Below the pieces are notes generated by a model. That model was not told where the DNA came from and made no database searches. It saw only the letters and a list, made by a program, of their open reading frames with translations. A stretch of 52,985 nt of DNA from Parcubacteria group bacterium (GTDB lineage: Bacteria; Patescibacteriota; Patescibacteriia; UBA9934; GWF2-40-263). The stretch is from NCBI GenBank assembly GCA_013204395.1, contig JABMNZ010000009.1, positions 1-52,985 of the forward strand. The letters run 5' to 3'. Shown here piece by piece: positions 1 to 8,022 of the stretch. A program made the translations under genes and the position numbers. How positions within the stretch are numbered: the first letter of the stretch is position 1; every line of letters starts with the position of its first letter.

Positions 1-1356
1 CATTTCATCTCCACCAAACACTTTAGCTCGTGCTTCTCTGGCAGCCCTGGTAAGAGGAGCCCTCTTCGCTCCGGCAGCAGCCAGTCCGGCCGCACCAACA
101 GCACCCTTAGCAAGAAGCGGGGCTGCAATTCCGACACCCTTTACTCCAAGACCACCTGCTGCCACACCACCTGACAAGACTTTTCTCCCAACTCCACCAC
201 CAATTCCCAATGTACCTATGGCGGCTGCACCACGTGTTGCCACATTTTTAAATGGTTGTTGCATCTTGCCGATCATCTTTCCAGACTTTCCTTCTGAACA
301 GACCTGGGATGCCGCGTCAAAACTTGCAAACACCAAAATAACTCCAATCAAGAAACTCATGAAGTTTTTTAACTGCAACCCGTCTGAAATAAAATCCGCA
401 CTATTACTCTCTGATGTGACATCAAAACCGGACTTCACTGCTATATCACCTGCCCCGGCCACGGCGAGAGTGAGCCAAAGAAAAAAAGTGAGTACGGGAC
501 CTATCGCAACCAAACATTTAAACTCGCCCCACCACTTTGCATACAAACCCGTCTTTACGATATCTTCCGCCCCCTTAGCGAACCAGGCCATTGGGGCAAG
601 AATAACCAATACCCATAAGCCAACAATTCTAAAGAGTAAAACACAGACAAGAAACAACAACACAACCAGCACCACCATCACCATAATGACGGATAAAACT
701 CCCGCCGCTAGAAAATCAAAAGCCGATCCTGCCCCACCACCACCTGTTGTAGATCCATCCATTGCGGAAGAGTCGCTTGAGATGCTGTGAAGTTGATTTA
801 GCCCAAAGAGTTGAATAATATTTCCTGCGGCAATTTCCCTAAGAGCATTGGCAAACGTAAGCATGACCACCTGACCAAAATCGATCATGATTCCACAAAG
901 GGTTTTTGAAAAGTTAATGACAATTGCAATAACCATCAAACGAGGTACCTGCTGTTGCCACTTGAATCTCTCGTTTCCAAAGATTGTTCCAAAGGCAATA
1001 ATAATGAGCACGACAACAAAAAACATGTTCACGGTATCGCGAACAATCGCCCAGCCTGCAGAGACAACCGCATTGTTCGTAAACGAGTTATAGGTCATTA
1101 CAGGAACCATCACATCAATAATCAGCACAATGGCTGTTGTGAAAATGGCGGCTATCTGAAACGCAAAGTCTGCCGCTGATTGTATGATCGAATCCATTTC
1201 TATAATCGCTGCGTGTGCCGGCATGGCTGTGACAAGAGCAAGGAATGTAAAAACCAAAACACCACCCGCACGGTAAAACCGGTGTGTTGCAACGTCACGT
1301 GCGCGCGCCTTTAGAGCGTCACGCAGCACGCGTAAACGGAGAAAAAGTCGCATCAT
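1..1356 (-). CDS. VirB6/TrbL-like multi-spanning membrane protein, truncated by window edge
   Basis: This frame is absent from the ORF track because it runs off the left edge; I translated it by hand and it stays open for 452 codons. It begins ATGATG, then a basic stretch and a hydrophobic signal-like segment ending near PAHAA. At least five hydrophobic segments follow (for example around IAAIFTTAIVLIIDVMVPV and VIMVMVVLVVLLFLVCVLLF), and then a Gly/Ala-rich cytosolic-looking tail. This layout matches VirB6/TrbL-type inner-membrane channel proteins of type IV secretion-like systems, which CPR genomes often carry beside giant secreted proteins. Role in DNA or protein transfer is inferred. No SD precedes the ATG; an extended -10 lies about 10 nt upstream. 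Other T4SS parts would lie left of the window. Family assignment is moderately sure. Confidence 0.72.
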   Translation of the reverse strand, partial: MMRLFLRLRVLRDALKARARDVATHRFYRAGGVLVFTFLALVTAMPAHAAIIEMDSIIQSAADFAFQIAAIFTTAIVLIIDVMVPVMTYNSFTNNAVVSAGWAIVRDTVNMFFVVVLIIIAFGTIFGNERFKWQQQVPRLMVIAIVINFSKTLCGIMIDFGQVVMLTFANALREIAAGNIIQLFGLNQLHSISSDSSAMDGSTTGGGGAGSAFDFLAAGVLSVIMVMVVLVVLLFLVCVLLFRIVGLWVLVILAPMAWFAKGAEDIVKTGLYAKWWGEFKCLVAIGPVLTFFLWLTLAVAGAGDIAVKSGFDVTSESNSADFISDGLQLKNFMSFLIGVILVFASFDAASQVCSEGKSGKMIGKMQQPFKNVATRGAAAIGTLGIGGGVGRKVLSGGVAAGGLGVKGVGIAAPLLAKGAVGAAGLAAAGAKRAPLTRAAREARAKVFGGDEM

Positions 1357-1366
1357 AACTGCTAAA

Positions 1367-1375
1367 ATTATAGCA
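1367..1375 (-). promoter_or_regulatory. Extended -10 promoter for the VirB6-like gene
   Basis: On the minus strand the sequence reads TGCTATAAT, a perfect -10 with the TGn extension. Ten bases separate it from the ATG, so transcription should start within a few bases of the start codon. No good -35 or SD is visible. The arrangement recurs at other native genes here. Confidence 0.55.
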
Positions 1376-1418
1376 CAGCACACATAACTTCGCGCAGAAA
1401 AATGGGGATAATAAAATA

Positions 1419-1458
1419 CCGCACAAGTCTCACACTGAGTGTGATCGATCTTGTGCGG
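1419..1458 (-). terminator. Hairpin terminator after the M23 peptidase gene
   Basis: Perfect 9-bp stem CCGCACAAG / CTTGTGCGG with an inner TCACACT/AGTGTGA stem. On the minus strand it is followed by TATTTTATT. It lies between the M23 gene and the VirB6-like gene, so it probably separates their transcripts. The T-tract is imperfect. Confidence 0.55.
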
Positions 1459-1579
1459 TTGCTGGTTGGGCTAGCCTCCCATGCGTCCTCCTGTCAGGGG
1501 CGCGTCCCCTGGACTAAGTGCACAGCGATGAAGTCCGTGCGGGTTACAGGAGAAGCCCAGAAGTCGGCCCCTCCCTTGC

Positions 1580-3529
1580 TCACAGCTGGCTGTTAGACGT
1601 GAATCCGTTGCCAGCACTCTCAAGGCCCGTTGTCGGGTCCCAACTCACTGAAATCAGCCATTCTTCCCAGCTGGTTCCATTGTCCTGCAGGTCGCACAGA
1701 TTCGACCCACCTGAGCAGAAGCCAGCGCCCTGCCACCAGTACCAGTTGCTCATGGTGCTGGTTGGCGCTCCCCCATCGGTTCCCATACTGGAAATCAATG
1801 AGAGGTCCGAGACACAATCTCCCCAGAAACCTGAGAAGTCGATCTGGTAGTACCCATCGCTGGTGTACATCAGATCCGACAGCGAAAGGACGCCGTCAAA
1901 GCAAGCGCCGTACGAGTAAACGAACGCCGGCATGCCATTGAGCGCCGTGGTGAGCCACAGGTCATCGGCCATGGCGAGTGTTTCGGCAACCCCATCCCCA
2001 TCAACATCTAGGATACAGGCATCCTGTTCACACGTCGTGCCAACCGTGGACTCCTCTTCCTCATCGTCGATGGGATCGTCGTCGACTGGATCTTCCTCAT
2101 CGGGAACATCCTCTTCTTCTTCGTCGTCGACCGGATCGTCTTGCACGTCCGTGGTGTCGTCGTCATCGCCGTCGTTTGGACCGCCAGCGTTGCCAGAACC
2201 AAGATCCAATCCGCCACCACAGGTGGTGACAGCATCCTGATCGATGCAACCTACATCAGCCGAGCAGCTACCAAGCGTGTGGAGCTGACGCACCAGACCA
2301 TCGTCAACCGTCATGACCGTCCGCTGGGCAAAACCCATCATCAGGTACACGTCCCAACTGAAGATCGGGAGCGCATCATCGCCAGAAATCGCGTAGACGT
2401 CTGAGCTAGAAGCTTCGGTGACCAGCGTGCCGCTGCGCAGGCCGGCGTATCCATCCACAACGGACCCGCTAAGGCTGCTGCGGGTAGGTGGTGGGTTACT
2501 GTATGTGTAACCCAGCCCCCAGGAGGCCAGCACTTCTTGCCAACCAATCTCCTGTACGCGCTGTCGGTACTGATCAGAATCGCCGTCATGACCCACGACC
2601 AGCCAGCGCTGACCGCTCTGATCTTCCGCCGCATCGATGCGTGTTTCGCCATCGAAAGCCGCCGTCTGACCGTAGCAGTCAAGCTCCTCGTCGGAAACGA
2701 GTGTCAGCTGATCAAAGTCGTAATTGAACGACCAGAACACGCTTTCGTCTTGAATCCAGCGGGTTTGCCCATCCTCAAGCGCGTAAACGCGAGCATTACC
2801 AGGCGTCTTGACCAGCGTCCCATTGGGATGCCACATGGGCACCGGGAGCGCCGACTCATAGAAGTGCCCCTGTACAGGGTCCCCTTCTGACACGAGTCCA
2901 CAGATAAAGTCCGTGGAAGAAATCGTCTGGGGAGTCCCGTAGGTGGTCGCGTCTGCGGCCAAATAGCTCACTTCGATCGACGCTCCTTGCGCAGCGTCCT
3001 GTGCGGCGCTTCCCTCGTGGAGCCCCACATGAACGTGATCACCAGAGCAATTCCCCGTGCAACCTTCGTAGCCGATCAGCTGACCCACAGAGATTTCCTG
3101 GCCACTGACAATGAAGATGTCGCTGAAATGCCCAATCACCGCGTACTTGCCTCCCCCTACGTCGATGTTGACGTGGTAGCCAAAGCCGCTGGTGGCTGAG
3201 TTCATGTGGACGTACGCGACCCCACCAATGGGGGCGTAAATCTCTTCGTTGACGCTGTTGCTCGTATCCAGATCGATGTCGAACTTGGTGGAGTCAGAGC
3301 TGTGAGAGAAGGTGCCGTGAGCCCCTTGCGTACACTGCTTTTCCACTCCCGTAGGAAATGGAAGTTGCAGAACGATTCCGTCACCACCCTGGTTGGATGT
3401 GCTGCCGTCGCCGTCGGGCGATGAAGGGAACATTTCGTCGGGCGTGCAGCCCGTCAGGATCACCATCAGGGTGACCACGATGAACATCAGGACCAAATAG
3501 ACTCTGCTCGCAGTTTGGTTGAAGGACAT
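1580..3529 (-). CDS. Secreted M23-family metallopeptidase lipoprotein (GC-rich)
   Basis: 649 aa. The N-terminus is a lipoprotein signal with lipobox LTGC, Cys28. Residues about 55-200 resemble an M23/LytM peptidoglycan endopeptidase: HSSDSTKFDID supplies the first metal ligands, GHFSD sits in the core, and DHVHVGLH gives the HxH motif. A middle region (about 215-440) of GC-rich composition is unrecognised. An acidic linker of Asp/Glu/Pro runs about 450-500, then a Cys-containing C-terminal domain (about 505-649) opening with a DVDGDGV calcium-type loop. The start is set by a strong site, AGGAGG, before ATG. Base composition and Asp-rich linker differ from neighbours and recall Myxococcota-type lipoproteins, so transfer is likely. 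It probably cuts peptide crosslinks in its own or a neighbour's wall; the target is unknown. Confidence 0.8.
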   Translation of the reverse strand: MSFNQTASRVYLVLMFIVVTLMVILTGCTPDEMFPSSPDGDGSTSNQGGDGIVLQLPFPTGVEKQCTQGAHGTFSHSSDSTKFDIDLDTSNSVNEEIYAPIGGVAYVHMNSATSGFGYHVNIDVGGGKYAVIGHFSDIFIVSGQEISVGQLIGYEGCTGNCSGDHVHVGLHEGSAAQDAAQGASIEVSYLAADATTYGTPQTISSTDFICGLVSEGDPVQGHFYESALPVPMWHPNGTLVKTPGNARVYALEDGQTRWIQDESVFWSFNYDFDQLTLVSDEELDCYGQTAAFDGETRIDAAEDQSGQRWLVVGHDGDSDQYRQRVQEIGWQEVLASWGLGYTYSNPPPTRSSLSGSVVDGYAGLRSGTLVTEASSSDVYAISGDDALPIFSWDVYLMMGFAQRTVMTVDDGLVRQLHTLGSCSADVGCIDQDAVTTCGGGLDLGSGNAGGPNDGDDDDTTDVQDDPVDDEEEEDVPDEEDPVDDDPIDDEEEESTVGTTCEQDACILDVDGDGVAETLAMADDLWLTTALNGMPAFVYSYGACFDGVLSLSDLMYTSDGYYQIDFSGFWGDCVSDLSLISSMGTDGGAPTSTMSNWYWWQGAGFCSGGSNLCDLQDNGTSWEEWLISVSWDPTTGLESAGNGFTSNSQL

Positions 3530-3883
3530 GGCATCCTCCTTTTTTTAAGAGCGTTACTGAGTTAGAAGACGAGATAGTCAACCTTCCCGGCCGACACACC
3601 AGGCCTTGTGTGTCGCGCCGTGACCGTTGACTGTAACGGTTCGATTCATAGGTGCGTCCCCCTTTACGCTCCCACAGATCGGATCGTGATCTTTGACAGC
3701 CGCATCAGCGAATGAACTGTGTCCTGGGCGTTATCCCACTGATGTCTCACAGATGTTCGCTTGAGGTAGCCGTGTTTGATCTACCTCCACAAAACCAAAA
3801 ATCCTTCGCATGGTCAAACGCTTTTTCGCTAAAATATGGGCTCATTTTGTAAAGGTCAGAGTGACATGACAAATCTGTTAATC
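3530..3883. other. Gene-free spacer with leader hairpin upstream of the M23 gene
   Basis: About 350 bases without a convincing gene; this is the 5' side of the M23 peptidase gene. At 3592-3615 there is a perfect 8-bp hairpin, CGACACAC / GTGTGTCG, with loop CAGGCCTT and no T-run, so it is not a terminator. It would lie in the mRNA leader roughly 65-85 nt before the ATG. A second short inverted repeat (CCGTT/AACGG) lies near 3623-3639. I see no confident -35/-10 pair. Composition changes from GC-rich near the M23 gene to AT-rich near serS, so the foreign/native boundary probably falls here. Confidence 0.45.
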
Positions 3884-3913
3884 AAAAACATCCTGATTTT
3901 TCAGGATGTTTTT
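3884..3913. terminator. Bidirectional intrinsic terminator after serS
   Basis: Perfect 13-bp stem with AAAAA on one side and TTTTT on the other: AAAAACATCCTGA, loop TTTT, TCAGGATGTTTTT. It lies 45 bases past the serS stop codon on the minus strand and works in either direction. Confidence 0.85.
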
Positions 3914-3958
3914 ATGTTCTGTTGATCAAGGAATCCTAAATGTGGGTAACAAGCGAAT

Positions 3959-5221
3959 TTAACCTCTTTTTTCAATACGATCTTTTCCAAGATACCCACG
4001 CAATACTTCAGGAACAACGATTGACCCATCAGCCTGTTGATAATTTTCCATGATCGCGATGAGGGTGCGACCAATCGCAAAGGCGGTTCCATTCAGCGCG
4101 TGAGCCATCACATTTCCACCCTCACGACGAATGCGCGTATTGAGTCGACGTGTTTGAAAGTCTGTCGTGTTAGACGTTGAACTTGTTTCGCGATAAGAAC
4201 TCTGTCCCGGCATCCACGTGTTGATGTCATAGGTCTTTGAAGACGGGCTACCAGTATCACCAGAGCTCAAGATCATAACTTGGTGCGGCAAGTTCAATCC
4301 CTGCATGAGCTTCTCTTGAATAGAAAGGATCAACTCATGTTCCTTTTCAGAATCCTCAGGGGGGACAAAAGAGAACATTTCTACTTTATCAAATTGATGA
4401 ACACGCAAAATACCACGTGAGTCCTTGCCGTAGGTGCCCGCCTCACGACGGTAGCAAGGAGAGAATCCTAAGTAGCGTAGTGGAAGTTTTTTTTCATCGA
4501 GGATTTCTCCCATGTGCATCGGACCAATGGATTGCTCTGAAGTACCAATGAGAACCATGTCGTCATTTTTAAGATGATAAATCTCTTCTTCCCCACCATG
4601 CTCAAGGTACCCCATGGCCCCCATAGCCTTTGTGTTCACCATATGCGGAGGTATCACAGGAATGAATCCCTCTGCCATGGCCACACTCATGGCATATTGT
4701 ATGAGAGCAAACTCTAGTAATACAGCATCTCCTTTGAGATAAAGGAATCGTGAACCAGAAATCTCCGTGGCGCGAGACATGTCAATCAAATCAAGAGCCT
4801 CACCAAGATCTAGATGATCTTTTGGCTCAAAGTCAAACACAGGAGGCTCACCAAAACTGCGGAGTACAACATTCGTAGACTCGTCAGGACCCACGGGAAC
4901 TCCTTCTTGTAATAGGTTTGGATATCGATGCAGTTCAGTAGCAAGATCGGCCTCTACCTGCGAAAGTGTGGTTTCAGCTTCTTTAACCTTTGTTTTTATT
5001 TCCTTACCCTCCGCAATCAAACCATCGCGATCATCGCCGGCTTTTGGGATCTGGGCAGCAATCTCATTTCCACGCGTGCGCAAAACCTGCACAGCCTCAA
5101 TATTCAACAAACGCTTTGAATGCAGCTCCGTGACAACAGCAATATCTATCTGTTTACCGCGATTTACATTGTTTTGTGCCACAAGCTCTGGGTCTTCAAG
5201 GATTTGCTTGATATCAATCAT
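3959..5221 (-). CDS. serS: Seryl-tRNA synthetase
   Basis: 420 aa from the internal start MIDIKQ, close to the usual length of bacterial SerRS. It charges tRNA-Ser with serine in the cytoplasm. The N-terminal part (about 1-110) is the long helical coiled-coil arm that reads the tRNA long variable arm. Class II motifs are clear: motif 2 around SPCYRREAG with LRVHQFDKVE, and motif 3 around NGTAFAIGRTLIAIMEN. The ORF track's extra N-terminal residues are hydrophobic and unlike any SerRS, so the ATG at 5221 is preferred; no obvious SD precedes it. It stands alone between a terminator and the RAYT element, whose left palindrome lies in its upstream region. Confidence 0.95.
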   Translation of the reverse strand: MIDIKQILEDPELVAQNNVNRGKQIDIAVVTELHSKRLLNIEAVQVLRTRGNEIAAQIPKAGDDRDGLIAEGKEIKTKVKEAETTLSQVEADLATELHRYPNLLQEGVPVGPDESTNVVLRSFGEPPVFDFEPKDHLDLGEALDLIDMSRATEISGSRFLYLKGDAVLLEFALIQYAMSVAMAEGFIPVIPPHMVNTKAMGAMGYLEHGGEEEIYHLKNDDMVLIGTSEQSIGPMHMGEILDEKKLPLRYLGFSPCYRREAGTYGKDSRGILRVHQFDKVEMFSFVPPEDSEKEHELILSIQEKLMQGLNLPHQVMILSSGDTGSPSSKTYDINTWMPGQSSYRETSSTSNTTDFQTRRLNTRIRREGGNVMAHALNGTAFAIGRTLIAIMENYQQADGSIVVPEVLRGYLGKDRIEKRG

Positions 5222-5293
5222 ACAGGGAACAGTTTGCCCGAAAAGAACCAAAAAGAAAAGAGTCTCAAAACCAAGTCGTCGCAAAAATATCGC

Positions 5294-5347
5294 GCATTAA
5301 ATGCATGAATCTCCGCTAAAATTAGTCTCGAATCACGCATTCAATGC
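5294..5347 (+). repeat. Left terminal palindrome of the RAYT element
   Basis: Runs from GCATTAAATGC to GCATTCAATGC with a central CTAAAATTAG. Its reverse complement matches the right end nearly base for base (GCATT.AATGC.TGATTCG..ACTAAT.TTAGC, then GATTCATGCATT). It can fold into a long imperfect hairpin, the form single-strand HUH transposases recognise. It also lies in the serS upstream region. Confidence 0.75.
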
Positions 5348-5394
5348 TCATAACATGACTTGACACATCAGATTTAAAATGATGTGTTATGTGT

Positions 5395-5426
5395 AGCCCC
5401 CTTGATTACTATTAATCTAGGGGGCT
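5395..5426 (+). promoter_or_regulatory. Leader hairpin hiding the transposase ribosome site
   Basis: AGCCCCCTTGATT, loop ACTATT, AATCTAGGGGGCT: a 13-bp stem with one mismatch ending one base before the transposase ATG. The SD-like AGGGGG lies in the 3' arm, so the folded leader would block ribosome binding. IS200 uses a comparable leader structure to keep transposase low. It could also act as part of the element's left end. Confidence 0.65.
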
Positions 5427-5427
5427 T

Positions 5428-6054
5428 ATGTTTTCACGAACTTTTTTCACAGATGAGATCTATCATGTTTACAATCGAGGTGTTGATAAGCGAACAATAT
5501 TTGAAAATGATAACGACCGAGAAAAGTGGCTTTCAAACATTATCCGATTAAACGACAATCATAATCATCTGTATCCATCCCGTAGAGATCGTGCCACCAA
5601 ACCATCAGACGCGCCTCTTGTTGATGTATTGGCCTTTTGTCTAATGCCAAACCATTATCATTTACTGATTCGGCAAAAACAAGAGGGTGGAATTAGTAAA
5701 TTCATGCAAAGAATGGGGAACGCCTATACCTTAACCTTTAATAATAGACATGGTCGAAGTGGGAGATTGTTTGAATCAACCTATAAGGCCACCTGGATCT
5801 TCAATGAGCCACAACATCAGTATATAACGAAATATATTCACCTTAATCCACTCAGTTTAATTGGCGTCGACTGGAAAAATCTTAACCGAAACTTATCAAC
5901 TGACGAAATTGATTATCTCATCAATTACCAATGGTCCAGCTTTTCAACGTACCTTGGCCGATCGAATAGATATTCCTTCTTAAATCTGGAACTTCTAAGT
6001 TCCTTCACAGATAATAATGATTATCTAAGCTACATATCAGCATTCAATGCATGA
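5428..6054 (+). CDS. REP-associated (RAYT-like) Y1 HUH transposase
   Basis: 208 aa, typical length for a single-domain Y1 transposase. It opens with YHVYNRGVDKRTIF and carries the HUH metal motif in FCLMPNHYHLLIR (about residues 70-82). The likely nucleophile tyrosine is in GNAYTLTFNNRHGRSGRLF (about 100-118), and HLNP follows near 140. These are the landmarks of the IS200-like/RAYT family, which nicks and rejoins single-stranded DNA at terminal hairpins. The start codon is positioned by AGGGGG inside the leader hairpin, and the TGA stop lies inside the right palindrome, so gene and ends are fused tightly. It looks intact. No accessory TnpB is present. Confidence 0.9.
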   Translation: MFSRTFFTDEIYHVYNRGVDKRTIFENDNDREKWLSNIIRLNDNHNHLYPSRRDRATKPSDAPLVDVLAFCLMPNHYHLLIRQKQEGGISKFMQRMGNAYTLTFNNRHGRSGRLFESTYKATWIFNEPQHQYITKYIHLNPLSLIGVDWKNLNRNLSTDEIDYLINYQWSSFSTYLGRSNRYSFLNLELLSSFTDNNDYLSYISAFNA

Positions 6055-6093
6055 TTCGTCACTAATATTAGCCATGATTCATGCATTGAATGC
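6040..6093 (+). repeat. Right terminal palindrome of the RAYT element
   Basis: Starts GCATTCAATGCATGATTCG and ends with the inverted TGATTCATGCATTGAATGC around a central CTAATATTAG. It is the inverted near-copy of the left end. The final codons and TGA of the transposase lie inside its left arm, so end recognition and the protein C-terminus are constrained together. Confidence 0.8.
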
Positions 6094-6099
6094 GTGAAT

Positions 6100-6126
6100 A
6101 AAAAAGACGAGGTGTAAAACCTCGTC
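6100..6126 (-). terminator. Intrinsic terminator after the GC-rich kinase gene
   Basis: Perfect 8-bp stem GACGAGGT / ACCTCGTC with loop GTAAA. On the minus strand it is followed by TTTTTTATT. It lies about 30 bases past the kinase stop codon and just outside the RAYT right palindrome. Confidence 0.85.
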
Positions 6127-6156
6127 GTCGTATGCTTGGGGGGGCAGACCGTGTGT

Positions 6157-8022
6157 CTACTTGATCCCAGAGCACTGTTTGAAACGGACATTGCAGTTGA
6201 TCTTCACCGAACCGCCTTCCGTAACCGTAACCGTTCCCTCTTGAGGGGTGTCTCGGCCCTCCATGGTTGCGAGCGCTGAGTAGGTACCGGGAGGCACCGC
6301 AACGGACTGACCAGGCCTTGAGAGTGTGTAGGTTCCACCTGGGCCTGTGAGTCTCACCGTGGCGATGGTCCCACCTGGCAAACCGAGTGTGACATTCACC
6401 TTGGCAGATACCACTTCGGCCACAAGGACCTCGGGCTCCACCTGAACGACAGCTGGTGTTGGATGTTCCATCACGCCTGTGGGCTCTGGAACCCGAGTAG
6501 GTTCTTTCACCACTACTGGCAATGGAGTTGTCACAGGCTCGGGAGTTGATTCCACTGGTTCGGACGTAGCCTCTACCACAGGTTCCACAATCGACGGCTC
6601 GACAGCGACCTCGGAAGTAGGAAACTCTTCCTCACCTACTGAAACTGGTTCAGCACTGATGATCACCCACATGAAGAAGAGCCCAACGCTCGCCAAGACA
6701 ATGACTAGGGCCCCAAAGCCCATGAGCGCCTTCTTTTTCTCCGCTTGGATGCTTGCAACACGGGCCGCGTGCTGTTCGTCGCTTTCGAAGACCCCTTCAT
6801 GCAGCGTCCCCATGGGGAAACCGCCTTCTGCCCTCGTGTGTCCCACTCCACCATCTGTGTCCCACGGGAGATTGGTCTCCCCTGCAGGTTGAACAGGTGG
6901 CGGCTGAGTGAATCCTGGCACGGAGCTCACATGAGACATGAGCCCACCGTGTGCTGGCAAAGCTCCTGGCATCGCTCGAGTGGGCCCAGGCCCATCCTCG
7001 ACCAGCGGTGCGATTGTTCCTCTCACTTGCATCTCGCCGACCCCAGAGCCAACCATGGCACCTGGCAGAACCTCGATGGACGAAGTGTCCTGAAAGCTCC
7101 TTCGTCGGAGCTCCTTTGGAGCGGATCCCAGAACTGGCAGACCTTCTGGATCCTCCGGAAGACCATCCATCTGCTGGCGAAGTTCTTCCATCATCTCCAT
7201 CGCACTCTGGTAGCGCGATTCCGGATCCTTGGCCGTAGCCAGAAGGAGCACACACTGCAGCAGATCGTCGATCCCCTCGAGGATCGCACCATCTTCAGCG
7301 TGCTGGAAGTAGAAGTCGTTCCCCGAACGGGGATACTCTCCCTTGAGAAGGCACCAGAGCATCACACCGACGGCATGAAGGTCCGCACGGTGATCTGCGC
7401 TAGAAGCGTCTGTTTTCTGCTCGGGAGACATGAACGCAAGCGTTCCCATCGCCGTCCCGGCACGAGTCAGGTTGACCGTTCCCTGCTCAAGCTTGGCAAT
7501 GCCGTAGTCGGCCACTTTGACCACACCATGGACATCGATGAGAACGTTCTCGGGCTTGATGTCACGGTGGTAGACCGGTGAAGGCTCTCCCGTTTCCGGA
7601 TCCACGAACGAATGTCCGTAGTGAAGAGCACTGAGCACATCGATGATCACTCGGGCGGTCTGTCGAGGGCTCAATGGCCCAAACACCTCCATGTGATCCT
7701 TGAGAGTACCACCAGGGCAGTACTCCATCATGATGTACGGCGTCGTGCCGACTTGATCGACGTCATGAACAGTCAGAACATGCGGACTGGAGAGCATCGC
7801 CATGATGCGCGCCTCCCGCGTGAACCGATCTCGCATGACTTGCGACCGAAGGTACGGACCGTGAACGAGCTTCATGGCTCGCAAGGTCTTGAGTCCCGTG
7901 TGCTGTACCAGCACGACGAATCCCGCTCCACCCGCTCCCAGAACCTTCTTGACCCGGTAACGCTTGAGCGGATCGATGATGAGCTGCAATTCTGCAATCG
8001 CAGCTCTTTCCTCAGCGTCCAT
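6157..8022 (-). CDS. Membrane Ser/Thr protein kinase with C-terminal extracytoplasmic domain (GC-rich)
   Basis: 621 aa from MDAEER, a start supported by GGAGG six bases before the ATG; the ORF track's 45 extra residues are not needed. Residues about 22-285 form a complete Hanks-type kinase: Gly loop GAGGAGFV, lysine in AMKLV, catalytic HRDIKPEN, DYG in place of DFG, and SPEQ in the activation segment. A proline-rich linker leads to one membrane span (about 425-445, ALVIVLASVGLFFMWVI), a Pro/Glu/Val-rich stalk, and a small beta-rich PEGA-like domain (about 535-621). It should phosphorylate cytosolic targets in response to an outside signal. It overlaps the upstream gene by 11 bases, so both are probably co-translated. 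Composition and architecture recall Myxococcota kinases and differ from the native kinase at 27451. Confidence 0.88.
   Translation of the reverse strand: MDAEERAAIAELQLIIDPLKRYRVKKVLGAGGAGFVVLVQHTGLKTLRAMKLVHGPYLRSQVMRDRFTREARIMAMLSSPHVLTVHDVDQVGTTPYIMMEYCPGGTLKDHMEVFGPLSPRQTARVIIDVLSALHYGHSFVDPETGEPSPVYHRDIKPENVLIDVHGVVKVADYGIAKLEQGTVNLTRAGTAMGTLAFMSPEQKTDASSADHRADLHAVGVMLWCLLKGEYPRSGNDFYFQHAEDGAILEGIDDLLQCVLLLATAKDPESRYQSAMEMMEELRQQMDGLPEDPEGLPVLGSAPKELRRRSFQDTSSIEVLPGAMVGSGVGEMQVRGTIAPLVEDGPGPTRAMPGALPAHGGLMSHVSSVPGFTQPPPVQPAGETNLPWDTDGGVGHTRAEGGFPMGTLHEGVFESDEQHAARVASIQAEKKKALMGFGALVIVLASVGLFFMWVIISAEPVSVGEEEFPTSEVAVEPSIVEPVVEATSEPVESTPEPVTTPLPVVVKEPTRVPEPTGVMEHPTPAVVQVEPEVLVAEVVSAKVNVTLGLPGGTIATVRLTGPGGTYTLSRPGQSVAVPPGTYSALATMEGRDTPQEGTVTVTEGGSVKINCNVRFKQCSGIK

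Larger units (their letters stand above)
5294..6093 (+). mobile_element. REP/RAYT-type transposon (palindromes plus tyrosine transposase)
   Basis: A compact 800-bp unit: left palindrome, leader hairpin, one HUH transposase gene, right palindrome. The two ends are inverted near-copies of one another and each is itself an imperfect palindrome, as in REP-associated tyrosine transposase units and the IS200/IS605 superfamily. The element sits between serS and the GC-rich kinase locus. Exact cleavage sites and any target tetranucleotide cannot be set from one copy. Confidence 0.75.

Noticed and set aside
218-1596. Plus-strand ORFs over the first 1.6 kb
   Set aside because: The minus strand carries one long frame of a membrane protein to position 1356; the plus frames are its shadows.
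1518-3424. Plus- and minus-frame ORFs inside the M23 gene, including Ser-rich 1932-2240
   Set aside because: The Ser-rich frame is the antisense of the GAC/GAG acidic linker; no start signal or family.
5222-5284. Signal-like N-terminal extension of serS
   Set aside because: Hydrophobic MRRLGFETLFFLVLF does not belong to a cytosolic synthetase; MIDIKQ is the family start.
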